The translations under genes and the position numbers were made by a program. Shown piece after piece: positions 1 to 13,088 of a stretch of 64,000 bases of DNA (position 1 is the stretch's first letter; each line of letters opens with the position of its first letter). Location of the stretch: contig NC_060955.1 in assembly GCF_910589235.1 (NCBI RefSeq), forward strand, positions 23,640,672 to 23,704,671, written 5' to 3'. Under the pieces are notes generated by a model, which saw only the letters and a program-made list of their open reading frames with translations, was not told the origin of the DNA and searched no databases. The DNA comes from Vespa crabro (lineage: Eukaryota; Arthropoda; Insecta; Hymenoptera; Vespidae).

Positions 1-333
1 TGCCATTTTAGATTCGTGTCAAATAGTCGAAGCTCATATAGAACCATTATCGCACGTATTTATTTATTCGTACAAATAACACTTAGAAAGATAAGAAACA
101 AAGTTGATAATGTAACACTTGTCAGGAAGTATTTTTTATTATTTAATTTAAAACAGTGACATTCAACGAAGTAATCAACAAATATATTCATTTTTTAATA
201 TGACAATATTCTTATTATATTGTTATAATATTTCTATCTAGTATAAGACAAATAAAAATTTCTTTTTCTTTTTATTAGCTATAAATATCAATATATACAT
301 ATATTAAAAATATAATATAATTTTTTCTAATCA
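1..333. other. 3' flank of the TFIIF-alpha gene
   Basis: AT-rich sequence with no open frame of note. On the minus strand a canonical AATAAA lies at 271-276, about 58 bases beyond the TFIIF-alpha stop codon, so most of this is 3' UTR and downstream flank of that gene. Confidence 0.6.
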
Positions 334-1410
334 TTAATTCGATTGCGCTTTAATCGATAAATACATTTTATTTTTAATGGTTTGTTTGGTAGGATTAATC
401 TTCTTCAATATTTGAGTCATAATATTAACAAGTTGTTCAGATGTGAGACCAGTCTTTTTGGATTTGAATTTTTGCAAAAGTTCCGTCGTAGTCATTGGTT
501 TACGCATCAAATATCGTCTAACTGCATCTTCAGTGATTCCAGATTCACTGTAAAAAAAGAAAAAGAATAAATAGTCTCTTATCATTCAATTATAAAAATT
601 CAATATATATATATATATTTATATATATATATATAATTTAAATTTAGATGAAAAATTTTACCTAGCCCCTGGTATATAAGAAGTTACTGGAACTAAATTG
701 AAGTTATCTAACTTTAATTTTTTAGCCTGTGATAAATCAGGAGAGCCAGATTGTTTTCTCTTAAAGGGATCAACTGCATTGGTTGCTGCTGGTGTTGGTG
801 TTGCAGATCTTGAGCTGTGTGCACTATTTGATTTTTTATTATCTTTTTCTTTTAATGTATCAGATTCTGAACCAGAATCACTTGAAAAGTCACTAGAGGA
901 ATCCTTGCCAGGCGCAGACTTTTTCGTATCCTTCTTTTTATTCTGTTTCTTCTTTTTCTTCTTGTCCTTCTTACCAACTGGATCTTTATCTTTATCCTAA
1001 ATGACAACAAACATTTCATTAAATAAAATTAAATATATATCGAACTGATAAAAATAATGATATCTGATAGTCTTACCTTATCATCCTTTTCCTTATTTTC
1101 TTCATTTTCATCCTTATCTTCATCACCTTCTTTTTTATCCGTTTGTTCTTCGTCTTCCTCGTCTTCGTCAGATGCAAGTAATTTTCTTAAAGCATCCTCT
1201 TCTGCTACGGATTTGATTTCCTTCTGTTGTTCCAATTCGGATTCAGAATCAGACGAATCAGAAATGTAATCGCATTCTCTTCCTTCCTCATCACCATCGT
1301 CACTTTCTTCAAATGCTTCGTCGTCCGATGTGTTTTTCTTCTTTTTCTTTTTCTGTATCTCCACTGGAAATAAATCAATTTATACAATTTTTAGTTAAAA
1401 CGTTTGCATG

Positions 1411-1443
<33 letters not shown>

Positions 1444-2493
1444 CGTGACATTACATACACTTTCCTTTTTTCTTCTTCTTCGTATTATCTTCATCCTCAG
1501 AACCTTTTTTGCTTTGTTCGTCACTTAATGAATCATCATCGTCACTGTCTATCCATTCATCCATTTCTGATATCTTTAATTCCTTATCCTTTTTACCAGA
1601 TTTTTTACCTTTACCACCATCTATTAATTCCTCTTCGTCTCCACCTTCTTCGTCATTTCGCAATCTTTTTCGTAACATCAATGAAAAATAATTCATTACT
1701 TTGTTCCTACGACTAAATTCCTGTTCCGCTTCTTCGGCGCTAAGTGCCTTATATCTTTGGATAGGTTGAAAGTTATACCTAAACATAGAAAATTATAATA
1801 TTTTTTTTTTTTTTTTCTTTTTTCTTTAAATATGAATATATATGTATATAAATATATCAATAATAAAAAAGAAGATCTTATACCACTCGTGCAATGGAAA
1901 AGCTTCAATGGCACCATCGGCAGCATGCGTAAATACATAGTAAGCTGCATTTTCACTTATACCACCTTCTCGTATGCCTTTGAATTTTTTCCCCGTCTTT
2001 CCACCAGACTTAAGAATCCACGGTTGATCTTCCGGCTTATATTTTCTACTCGTAATACCAAACTTTTTTCTCCTGGCCTCCTCTCTTGCATCTCGTCCAA
2101 ATTCTGATCCTGCACCAAACTTTGGCATCTCCTCCTCCACCCCTTTATATTCTTTCATATTATTTTCACGTTCCATTTTCACTTGTTTCCATTTGGAAAA
2201 ATCAACGTTTAATGTTGCATTGAAACGCATAACATTATGCTTCTTTTTACTATTCCTACGAAATAAAAAGCTTACAGTTTCAATTTGTTATGAGTTTGAA
2301 TGACAAATAAATGAAAAATTACGTACTTGGGTACTCTTATACTGAATTCTTGTACAGATGGTACACCGGGAGGCTGTAGGGATAAAAAAAAAAAAAGATC
2401 AGCAAAAAAAAATAGGAAATATAGAAGGAAAATTATACTTTTCAAAAATATTTATACAGATTAACGTACCTTTGGTGGTGCAATAGCTGTCAT
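334..2493 (-). CDS. TfIIFalpha (GTF2F1): General transcription factor IIF subunit alpha (RAP74)
   Basis: Seven coding exons on the minus strand: 2470-2493, 2327-2373, 1884-2255, 1459-1778, 1077-1363, 662-996 and 334-547. They total 1599 bases, or 532 residues, close to the roughly 520-580 usual for the family. The protein is the large subunit of TFIIF, which binds RNA polymerase II and stabilises the preinitiation complex. The N-terminal half carries the RAP74 dimerisation region, with recognisable blocks such as PKFGAGSEF, EARRKKFGI and EDQPWILK. The middle is an acidic and lysine-rich disordered linker. The last exon encodes the C-terminal winged helix (TEDAVRRYLMRKPMTT onward), known to contact FCP1. 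The start is the ATG at 2491-2493, giving MTAIAPPK before the first intron. A probable non-coding first exon lies near 2725-2830. Identification is secure; the exact exon 3/4 junction (Leu-Glu-Ile-Gln) is the least certain part. Confidence 0.93.
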
Positions 2494-3303
2494 TTTGTTT
2501 TCTTAAAATAATCTATATGAATAAAATTAAATAAATATTCTATAAATATGCGGCAATCCAAATAGATTACCAAACGTTAAATTGTTTTCTCTTAAAAAAT
2601 ATTTAAGATAATGTACTTCTGATATATTGTTACTATGCAAGTGCAACGAGCACGTGCATACGTTGATGCAACCAAAAGTTAGGAACGTAATAAACGAGAT
2701 ACAACAGTAGGATGATGAACTTACATATCAACAGGTGGCACTTCCGTCGCTTCAAACGTTTGCCTTACTTTAAGAGTGTTCTCATTATTTTCTATTCGAA
2801 GCCTATGTGACTTCAGCGATAGGTGTGGACAAAATATGAACTACGAATACGAGCGGGAAAATTTGAACTACAAACACTATCCATGAATCTAATATATCGG
2901 TTTTGTTGATTATTATTCTCTCAATTTAAAAACAATGATTTAATCTAGATCATTCTTTTTTCAAATTTTTGAATATTTAACAAAATTCTTTTGTTCTTTG
3001 TCAGATGACATAAAAAAATTTCTTTCATATAATTAATCCTATTGTTAAAAGGATAGCGTTAGAAGGATATAACGTATAGAGGGGTCAATGATTCTCTATT
3101 ACTCCTGTAGTTCATATTTTATTCGTACATGGCGCTAAAATCGCATACATTAGAATCTTTGGATAGTGGACAGTGTTATAACGCGTTATAATGTATTATA
3201 ACATTAGAATTGGATTTTAGACTTTAGTGATAATTTGTTTAATATCGTATATGATAAATTTTGATAAATGATAAAAAACCTTATGTATTAATAATAATTA
3301 TAC

Positions 3304-3350
<47 letters not shown>

Positions 3351-3632
3351 GTTAAAATATTTTCATTTTGTATGAACAATAATCTGAATTAATTAACGCT
3401 ATGAAGGAATTACGGCGTAGTGAAAAGCTTAGGATTAAAAATATTATACTATGATAGATATTGATGTTTATTTAATTAAAAGAGATGTACGTGAATTATA
3501 TTCTTATCGTGTAAAGATCATCAATTCTGATCTCGTTTACGTACATATGCCAACAATTGTGCATTCTTGTATATAACCTTTCGTCTATAACGATATAGAA
3601 TTAATAATAATTTATCCTCAACCTTTGTCATC
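2494..3632. promoter_or_regulatory. Divergent promoter region between TFIIF-alpha and AP-3 sigma
   Basis: The two flanking genes are transcribed away from each other. A GT-type donor on the minus strand near 2723-2733 suggests a 5' UTR intron for TFIIF-alpha, so its promoter is probably near 2730-2880. A (TA)n tract occupies about 3301-3350. No TATA box placed convincingly for either gene was found. Confidence 0.45.
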
Positions 3633-4977
3633 ATGATTAAGGCCATTTTAGTTTTTAATAATCATGGAAAGCCACGACTTTCAAAGTTTTACCAATACTT
3701 CGTAAGTATATATAAATGTTTGTTTTTACAATCGATAATACGATTTAGATTCATCGGTTATTTAGACTCCAATATCGGTTATATGATTGCAACATTATTA
3801 ATTTATTTTTTTTTTTTTTTAGAATGAAGATATGCAACAACAGATCATTAAAGAAACGTTTCAACTTGTATCAAAAAGGGACGATAATGTTTGTAACTTT
3901 TTGGAGGGTGGTAGTCTAATAGGAGGATCCGATTATAAATTAATTTATCGCCATTATGCCACCCTTTATTTTGTATTTTGCGTTGACAGTTCTGAATCAG
4001 AACTTGGCATTCTAGATCTGATACAAGTTTTTGTAGAAACTTTGGACAAATGTTTTGAAAATGTGTGTGAACTCGATCTTATTTTTCACGTTGATAAAGT
4101 TCATTATATACTTAATGAATTAGTGATGGGTGGTATGGTATTAGAAACTAACATGACAGAAATACTTACAAGAATAGAGGATCAAAACAAATTGGAAAAA
4201 CAAGAGGTAAGTTCTACAATTGTAATATTTATTTTATCTAATCTTTATAAATATTTTTTTTTTTTTTTTGCTTAAATTACTAAACAAATGCTTTGCTAAT
4301 AATATGAAAATACAGTTTTACCACATAATGCTTTTTAAATTGATACAAGATAAATTATTTAACATTACTTATGTCATCTCTTAAATATTATATATTCTTT
4401 TCTAAATAGCTAAGTAATTTAATAAAATATTAGAATATATATATTTATACATACATACATTCATACACACACATATATATGTATATATATATATATATGT
4501 ATTCTATAAATATTCAGTACTGATATTTAATTAAAAGAGTAAAATTTGTTACAAACTTATTATAGATAATAAGTTTATTTGTTTCATTCGTTGAATTTTA
4601 AATCATTGAAGTAAATGTACAAGATTTTCAATTTTCCTTTAGGCCATTAACATCTTAGAATATATTTATAAGAATATAATAAGCAAATGAATAATTGAAA
4701 TAACAAGTAAATGTCATATTAACCAAGCTTCGAACATTTAATTACTTGTAGTAATTTGTTTGATTGCTAGCTGTGCATGTTTGGTATGCTCCGTAAAGCA
4801 GTTTCATGTGGTGGTAGGACTGATCAACCTAACATCAATTTTAGGGGACTTACAGATCAGGACGATCTTGCTCACCTCGTCCGTTTGTCCTTCTGGGGCC
4901 CCCTCCTTAAGTAAATCAGCAGTAGACAATCTGGCCACTTTAAATAAATTCAGTCCTATGTACAATTGTCTGTGATT

Positions 4978-5017
<40 letters not shown>

Positions 5018-5477
5018 CTTTTTTTTCTATTTTTTTTTTCTTTCTTTTTTTTCTTCTTTTTTTTCTCTCTCTCTCTCTCTCTCTCCTTTCGTTACTAAGA
5101 ACTTAAAACATAAATCTTTTTCATAGCTTCATACAATCGCCGTTCATAACACGCATGATAATACTATTGTTTATAAATGTCTGCTCCATGACAGTGCCTT
5201 CTTATTGCAATTGTATACGTCGCAATAATACATAAATAAAATATGTATTGTGTAGCTATTTATTATTTGTCTTCACTCCTGGAAATGAATTGCTATCGAT
5301 TAATCCCAAGAATTTGCCCATTTTCCATTTTCTCCATCCATATAATGTGTGCAGGCGGGAATCATAGCTGCGCCAGCGCGTGCTGTATCGGCGGTGAAGA
5401 ATATGAATATTCCTCAACAAATAAAGGATATGAAGCTACCTGATTTACCGCAAGCAATAAAAGATCTCAAATTCTGA
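3633..5477 (+). CDS. AP3S: AP-3 complex subunit sigma
   Basis: Three exons: 3633-3701, 3823-4206 and 5355-5477, all joined in phase 0, giving 191 residues against about 193 in mammals. This is the small sigma subunit of the AP-3 adaptor, which sorts cargo from endosomes to lysosomes and lysosome-related organelles (the orange gene in Drosophila). The N-terminus MIKAILVFNNHGKPRLSKFY and the central SDYKLIYRHYATLYFVF block are typical of the longin-fold clathrin adaptor sigma chain. The C-terminal tail AAPARAVSAVKNMNIP is the AP-3-specific extension. The ATG at 3633 opens directly into the conserved start. Intron 2 is unusually long (1148 bases) and contains a TC-rich repeat and a possible alternative terminal exon. 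An AATAAA at 6081-6086 could end the transcript. Confidence 0.94.
4771..4914 (+). other. Possible alternative terminal exon (or unrelated coding relic) in AP-3 sigma intron 2
   Basis: After a plausible acceptor (tttgattgctag at 4759-4770), a phase-0 reading of 47 codons begins with LCMFGMLRKAVSCGG, ends in TAA at 4912-4914 and is followed by aataaa at about 4943. It would splice in frame to exon 2 and replace the normal C-terminus. The local sequence is more complex and GC-richer than the rest of the intron. The other plus frame and one antisense frame are also open over the same stretch, so coding is not proven. Confidence 0.3.
4979..5090. repeat. TC-rich microsatellite
   Basis: Perfect CT dinucleotide runs at about 4979-5013 and 5066-5085, separated by T-rich sequence, lie inside AP-3 sigma intron 2. 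No gene is involved. Confidence 0.9.
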
Positions 5478-6282
5478 CCAGCCGTTACATCGTTGGCTCC
5501 CAGCTGACTGCTTTCTTCTACCAACCAAGGTACAAGCGATAATACTACAAGGATAGTCTTTCCTTCCCTTCGAGTGAATGAAAATGCACCAATGTTGCCC
5601 AACACCTCGTACATCTCGTCTCAACGATATCAGAGTTAAAGTGTATAAAGAACTATTTAAACAGTTGTCTTCTCTGTGCTGAAAAACAACAACAAAAAAA
5701 AAAAAAAAAAAAAAAAAAAAGAAAAAAGAAAATGTTTCCAACAAAGGAGAATATTATGAATCGATCAATTTCAGATCAATTTTTACATTGATATCTGAAA
5801 GAAAATTTCTTACGTAAGTGTAAAGAAAAATCAAAGAATACATTTAATGTTTTGCGGACAAAAGAGAACAGACATAATTTTACTCTCTATATTTCGGAAA
5901 TATAGACTGTTCAATGTTGTTCCTGTATAGTTAACGAAGATAAATCTATGTTACTACATACCAATATTATTGCATTTCTCCCATTATCCATAATAATGAA
6001 CTTATGATATTTTGTTTATTAAAAATACAACACTCCCTTATATTGTTATTAAAAATCATTAAACATTCGTGTTATAATGTAATAAAAGTATATTTAATAA
6101 ATATTTCTCTGACATATCTTAAATATTTATAATATTTGCCGTTTGTTAGTATTTATTTTGTTTTATGAAATAAAATCCAAAAGGAATAGAAGTAAACGGT
6201 ATACAATTAATTGGCAGGTATTTACAGTTATAGACAAATCTTTATCTAAGAAGAAATAAGATCTTTTTTACTAAGGATATTA
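5478..6282. other. Convergent 3' ends of AP-3 sigma and GATAD1
   Basis: This 0.8-kb stretch holds the 3' UTRs of two genes pointing at each other. A poly(A) run occupies 5695-5720. The plus strand has AATAAA at 6081-6086. The minus strand has AATAAA complements at 6152-6157 and 6015-6020, so the two transcripts may overlap tail to tail. No open frame of interest was seen. Confidence 0.5.
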
Positions 6283-7188
6283 TCATTTTTTAAATGTATT
6301 TATCTCATTCCTCAAAGTTGTCCATACGTATCCAACACCTTTCTCCAATAATGGCGGAGGATATGGAGTATTTTTAAGTTTATAATAATCCGATGGGGCG
6401 TGCATAACAAATTCCATGCATTCCAATTTACGTGGCAAATCTTCCTCTGGTCCGACTATATAAGTTTCCGGACAAAATCCTTCTTCTGGCGGTGGACTAT
6501 TATGATTAATAGTTAATCTTTTAATTTATTTCAAGGAACAATACGTATTATACAATACATAATAATGATAAAAAAAAAAATAAAAAAAAAAAAAAATATT
6601 CTTATATATACCTTGCAGTGGTTGGCAAAAGCCAGGTTACGGCTGCGCTTTTTTCACAATACTGATCGGTAAGTAATCCACGTATTTGGGCATAATAAAT
6701 GCCACCGTCGATGTCCTGCATGGAAACTATATCGCCGACTTGAAAATAAGTACCTTTATAGAAGACAAAATTGCTGGTGACCGGAGTTGCTGTGGCAGTA
6801 GGAGCTTTCACTGGCTGGATACAACGATGGAAGATATATATTTAAAAGGTGTACTTAAAAAAAAAAACATATTAATTAATATTATAAATTTGAACAGATG
6901 GAACTATACCGTTTTTTTAAACAGATTTCGCCTCCCTTTACCCTTTGGAACAATCTTATGTGGGCCGCTTGATTTCGAATTACAATACCTCGTGATCCTT
7001 GTACTTCGTCTAATAGGTTTTAACGTTCCACTTTTGTCGTCATCCTCGTTCTTCGTTTCACCATTAGCTTCGGCGGATCTTTTTTTCTCCAGACAATCAT
7101 TGCATAGATTACCGGATTCGGTGGAGTGCCAAAGTGGTGTTTCCTTAGTCCCGCAATTAACACACTCAGGTTTACTACCGAGAGGCAT
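6283..7188 (-). CDS. GATAD1: GATA zinc finger domain-containing protein 1 homologue
   Basis: Three exons: 6910-7188, 6612-6814 and 6283-6496, totalling 696 bases or 231 residues (human about 269). The family is a chromatin reader associated with H3K4me3 and HDAC/SIN3-type complexes. Residues 1-25 start MPLGSKPECVNC and form a C-X2-C-X16-C-X2-C GATA-type finger. Then come a KGKGRR basic motif, the YKGTYFQVGDIVS BAH-like block with YYAQIRG, and the diagnostic YCEKSAAVTWLLPT and GPEEDLPRK segments. The start ATG (7186-7188) opens with MPLG, as in vertebrate GATAD1. The vertebrate glycine-rich linker is absent and replaced by a short acidic/lysine stretch, which accounts for the shorter length. 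Identification is very strong from the C-terminal half. Confidence 0.93.
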
Positions 7189-7840
7189 CAGATTCCAATT
7201 TTCAATTCTTATTAATTATCGATCCATTAAAAGGTAGCTGACAAAAAAACTTTTTCCACCTGCACTCCAAAGTTTTCGTCCAATAGCTTTGTTGATGATT
7301 TTCCTCGGCTGTCATTTCGAATATTATTTACACGAATACAAGCAAATAAATGAACGTTCGTACGTACGTATATGAAATCTATGATAAAGAAATGGGAAAA
7401 AAGAAGAATAAATGCAGTACGATTCATGAAGAACGAATTATTAGAATCCATGAAATATCTATCATGGCGCCACATACGAACGTTATTTCGAATTAATCGC
7501 AAAATATAAATTAACGGATAACAATTGTATAACGTCAATTATGAAATATTTTTATTTTATTCGATTAAATATAATCAAGATCCTTTGAGAATTTATTAAA
7601 TTGATAAAGCAAAAAAAAAAAAAAAAAAAAGAAGAAGAAGAGAAAACAATTTTTACTTACCAATAGAAAGAAGAGAAATCTATTTTACCGACGATAAAAA
7701 AAACAATACTAAGCGACGACAGTGCGCCTCTATACGTATGCACATTAGTTATCTTAACAATACGACGAACCAACTGGAAACTAAGAGAAATATTTTCAAT
7801 TAAAGAAGAAGAAGAAGAAGAAAAAAAAAAATAATAATAA

Positions 7841-7871
<31 letters not shown>

Positions 7872-8006
7872 AAGAAAAACAAAAAAAGGAAAAAATATTC
7901 TTCCTCGACAATATATTACAAATGTTAAATATTCACGTGCGTTAATATATCAAATATAATAAAAGCGAACGGAGAGATAATATCGTTATCGATCGTTATT
8001 ACTGTG

Positions 8007-8040
<34 letters not shown>

Positions 8041-8533
8041 AAAAAGGAAAGAAAGATAAAAAAAGGAAAGAGAAAATAATGGAACGATAAAAAAGAAAAG
8101 AAGAAGAAGAGGATGAAGGAGAAAAAATAAATAAAAGAAGAAAAAATAATGAAGCTTCCGAGAAAACAAATGTGTATCCGATGTTTTGAATGAAAACACT
8201 GTCCGTCGGTAATGTGTATTGAAAAAAAGAAATATAGTCGAAGCTATTCCACTACTATTTCCTCCTCTGTATTATCGATCTGGTTCGGTCCGATGTGGAC
8301 ATGCGTTTAACGTTATAACTTCATTGTGACAAATGCCCTGTTCGGGGTATCCTGTTTTTTTTGAGTGTTCATCGTTCGGATAAATTTTTTCATTGGTTCA
8401 AATAAATTCTAGAATATTATCGTCGTCTAGAATGCTATGTAAAATCCGATTTGTGATGATGGACGTCATAAAAGTTCATTGATCGAACAACGAATTATTT
8501 CTCTCTCTCTTTCTCTCTCTTTCTCTTTCTCTC

Positions 8534-8570
<37 letters not shown>

Positions 8571-8740
8571 ATCTGTCTGTCTCTCTGTCTGTCTCTTTCT
8601 CTCTAGTGTTTGCAACATGTGCCTTTTCTATCTGTGAGTAGAAAATATTTATTTATATATATTTAAATATATATATATATATTAAAATTGTTCAATTGAA
8701 TAAATCTCTTTCGTGTTTTTTTTGTTGTTATTATTATTAC

Positions 8741-8792
<52 letters not shown>

Positions 8793-9744
8793 TTTTTGCT
8801 TTCCTCTTTTTTCCTTTTTCATTTTTATTTTATTTTAATTCTTTTTATTCTTTTTCATTTTTCTCATCCTTTTTCTCAAAAATCTAATCGGTAATATACG
8901 ATTAAACATTTGTTTCGACTAATGTAGTCGAAATAAAATTTCTAAAGTACATAATTTCTATATATTTGTTCACGCAATATATATAAAACATTCTGTTATT
9001 ATTAATGTTATAAAAACAAAACAAAAAATGATAATTATATAATTAGATAAAAAAAAAGTATTGAAGTTTTTAATAATACCGTTATACAGACGTACGAGCA
9101 CTTAATGCCAATGATCAGTTTGTAAAATTATCGTTGATAGGTTAAATCATTTTTCGAAAATCCTATGTATATTCTACACCTTTGATTTTGTTCTTGTTCT
9201 TATATATATTTTTTTTTTTTTTTTACTAATTATTATTTCTTTTTTTTCTTTGCTGAAAAATTAACTATGCCATATTTGTTTCTTCGACATATTTCTATCT
9301 TTTTTTTTCTTGATTTTTCTTTCTCTTTCTTTTTTTTTCATAAACTTACGATATATATGTATATATATACACATAAAAGAAGTTTATATATAATGATCGA
9401 TATATTACATGTTACACGTCAGCGATGTATCATGACATTACATGTGTTGTTATTTAAGTTGCTATATAGATTTAAATCGAATATTATAAGTGAAATAATG
9501 AAAAGTAAATTGTTTTATATAAATAATTTCTAGAAAAAGAAAAAATATATATATATATATATATACGTAAATAAATATTTATGTATAAAAAAATTTATCA
9601 AATTGATCGAAGAATTATAAATAAAAATATATATTTAAGAGAGAGATATTTGGTAGCTGATTTTGTTTGTTTTTTGTTTTAATTATTTATTGTGACTCTT
9701 GATCATTCGCCTAATATTTCTTTGCTATTTTTCTTTTATTATTA

Positions 9745-9801
<57 letters not shown>

Positions 9802-10052
9802 TCATTTATAATGATCAACGATAAAGATCGAGACTTTGAAAGTCTTTAGTTGAAATACTTTATTACGCTTCCCACCTGTAGAACAGATAGTCGATTTCAT
9901 TCTCATTCATTATTGAGACAAGTACATACTCGTGAACCTTTCGATGTGTTAAGGTTAGAGGTCGTTAGAAACATTATCATATTTTTATTAGAATTTCTTT
10001 TTTCTTTCAACTTCTTTTTCTTTTTTTTCTATGAATATTATTTATTTCATTA

Positions 10053-10096
<44 letters not shown>

Positions 10097-11023
10097 CTTA
10101 AAAATATTTTACGGTATTAATTTAACTTTAATTTTCAACGAACATGGACATACACACACACACACACACACACAAAATTCGAATTATTTTTCTGTTTAGT
10201 TAAAAAATTTTTCTTTTCTTTTTTCTGTTTAGCTAAAAAATTGTACAAAAAAATATATATTTATTTTTTCTTTTATTAATACAAATTTCTATTTCATCGC
10301 ACGTATTTTATTTACAATAATGATTGCGTTGATACGGAAGATACAGAAAAATACGGATTAGAAAGAAAGAAAAAGAAATTGATAAAATTACAATGAAATT
10401 TTGTTAATTTCCTTTAAAATTTATCATACGACAGAATTTCAATATCTTTTACGTATTTAACTCGTACATATTTCATGTATCCTTCTTGGACAATTGATTT
10501 TCTCTTCTTTTAATAATTCACGACATGCGTACAACATTTACCCGGTATAATGAAGCTAGAAACATTATTTGATAGAATCATAATGCGTCGTTATGAGCAT
10601 CAATCGTCATTCAAGACAGGGTAGGTCAAAAGTGTTTTTTTTTTCTTTTTTTATTTTTTTTTTCTTCTTTTCTTCCTTTTCTTTTTCTACTGTGACTTCG
10701 TAAATGTCAATTGTTATTTTTCGAAACGTTTCAGGACTATATATTATTATTCATATTATAAAATTACAAATCTAATCGTAAGATTAGAATCTCTCTCTTC
10801 AAAAAAAAATCTAATTGATTTTTACAATCAATATTATTAATAAACTAGCGACGAATAAATTTCAATTATATAAATAGAGATACGTTGATTAATGATTTTA
10901 ATGATCATCCATTTGAAATTATAAACGTACGAATATAATCATGAATTTAGTGAAATCAAAAAATGTTTGAAATAAAAAAATAAAGAGAAAGAAAATTAGA
11001 AGTATGTCGTAATAATAATAATG

Positions 11024-11075
<52 letters not shown>

Positions 11076-11136
11076 TGATGATGATAATGATTTAATTTTT
11101 AATTTAAGGTAAGAATCCCGTCTCGAATAAATAACG
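7189..11136. other. Intergenic spacer with dense microsatellites
   Basis: No convincing gene. It contains poly(A) at about 8011-8038, CT repeats at about 8504-8605, two long (TTA)n arrays at about 8724-8790 and 9737-9800, a (TA)n tract at about 10055-10091, (AC)n at about 10152-10175, and a (TAA)n/(GAT)n array at about 11009-11090 just before the WDSUB1 start. Two more complex islands (about 8225-8500 and 9815-9975) show no ORF and could be promoter or noncoding-RNA sequence. The GATAD1 promoter should lie just right of 7188. Confidence 0.6.
11009..11090. repeat. (TAA)n/(GAT)n microsatellite upstream of WDSUB1
   Basis: An almost uninterrupted AAT trinucleotide array with a short GAT end, 50 bases before the WDSUB1 start codon. 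A second AAT array (about 11363-11411) lies in its first intron. Confidence 0.9.
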
Positions 11137-11359
11137 ATGACTGCCATGATCGAGGACGTACAAGCTCTACAAACCCTAACGATTCATACTAGCGACGTAA
11201 ATAGCGTCGATTTTGCTGGCGATTGTATCCTGGTAACTGGATCGGGGTAAATAATAGTTCACTTTTCATCAATATTTATACTTATATACATTCCTATTTA
11301 TTAGGAATGTATATAATATGTATATAATTTATATAGGAATTATATAACACAACAAACAT

Positions 11360-11412
<53 letters not shown>

Positions 11413-13047
11413 GAACGAGATAACATAATAAATTATTTTTATTATTTATTAGGGATAAACGTGTAAGAGTATGGGAATGGCAGAATGGTACAGGCTATGT
11501 CGAAGCTTTCTTTTCACCACTTTTAGGTCACAAATATGGGGTAACTTCGGTTAAAGTTAGTCCACAATCGACCATGTTAGCTTCTTCTAGTATAGACGGT
11601 ACTACATTGCTATGGAATTTAAGGGTAAGATATTTTTATGTATCTGAATTTTTTTTTTTTAATTGTTTTCTCTTTTTTTATCTTCTTTCTTGTACAATAT
11701 TTTTAACGTTACCAATTGACGCGACAATAAATGAAACAAGCTGTGAAAATAAATTTTTATCGATTATCCTATATTATTAATACCAAGTAAAAATCTTTAA
11801 TTTGTCTTGTATGATTTAATGTTTTTTCTTTTTTTCTTTTTTTTTTGTTTTTTTGTTTTTTTTTTTTTTTTTCTTTAAACAAAAAATATTTCAGTTTGGA
11901 TAATAAATTTGATGATCATTTTACATGAGAACAAATGAAAATCTTTTTTAAACTCTATTTTATGTATTAAAGACGGGAACGAAGATACACACGATGGTAC
12001 AAGTTGGCGGAGAATCCGTAAGAATTTGCAGATTTTCTCCGGATTCAACATTGTTAGTTACAGCTGGAGATAACGGACAGATTTGTCTTTGGGATTTGAT
12101 ACATCGTACTTTGATCAGGCAAGATCTTCTTACGTGTCCATGATCGTAAATAATTTCTCTTAATATAATAATATCATTGTCATTATTTTTTCTTTCACTT
12201 TTTTCTTTTTTCTTTTTCTTTTCTTTTTTTTTTCTTTTCTTTTCTTTTCTCTTTTTTGTCTGCAGATCATTTCAGAAACACGAAAGTGCCGTGCAGGGAG
12301 TATGTTTTACACCCGATTCAAATTGGTTACTCACAACTTGCACATTTGGCGTTATGAATCTATTCTCCACAGCCGAAATGATCGATCCTAGCGTGTCTAA
12401 TAGTCAATCAGTAACCGTGTTTGCCTCGATAGACGACGCTCATGATCTTGGTGTAGTGTCTTGTGATTTTTCAATCTCACAAGAGGTAACGGGTACAGGT
12501 AATATGTCTATTTATTATAAAATAACTTGTTGGACATTTGTAATTAACAAATGTCTTGATATTAATTGTTTATACTCTAACAATATAAAGGTAATGAGTC
12601 ATTTACCAAAGTTTATCAATTGGTTACCTGCGGCAATGATCACAACGTCAAACTTTGGGAGGTCATTGTGATTCAAGAAAAATCCGAAGCCCAGCCAAAT
12701 TCTGCCACTATAAATCTTTACAGGGTAATGGAAAAGCACAGCAGTGCCTTAACTTGCGTAAGATTTAGTTCCAACGGATTATACATTGCTAGTAGTAGTC
12801 TTGATAAAACATCAATAATTTGGGAGACGGTAAGTAAGTTTATATAACTAAGATTATCTAATACGACAAACACACGCGCACATATAATTACAGAATAAAT
12901 AAATTTCTATGATCGCAGAATACAGGAAAAATACGTAACGTGTTAGCGAAACACAATAGATACGTCGCGTGTTGCGCTTTCTCGAGAGATGGAAATCTTC
13001 TTGCAACTGGTGATTTTTAATTTAATTAAAATTTTTGAATTTACAAG

Positions 13048-13088
<41 letters not shown>

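Noticed and set aside
8504..8605. Regular short repeats that might suggest an array of spacers
   Set aside because: These are CT microsatellites without unique spacers; no CRISPR structure exists in this eukaryotic sequence.
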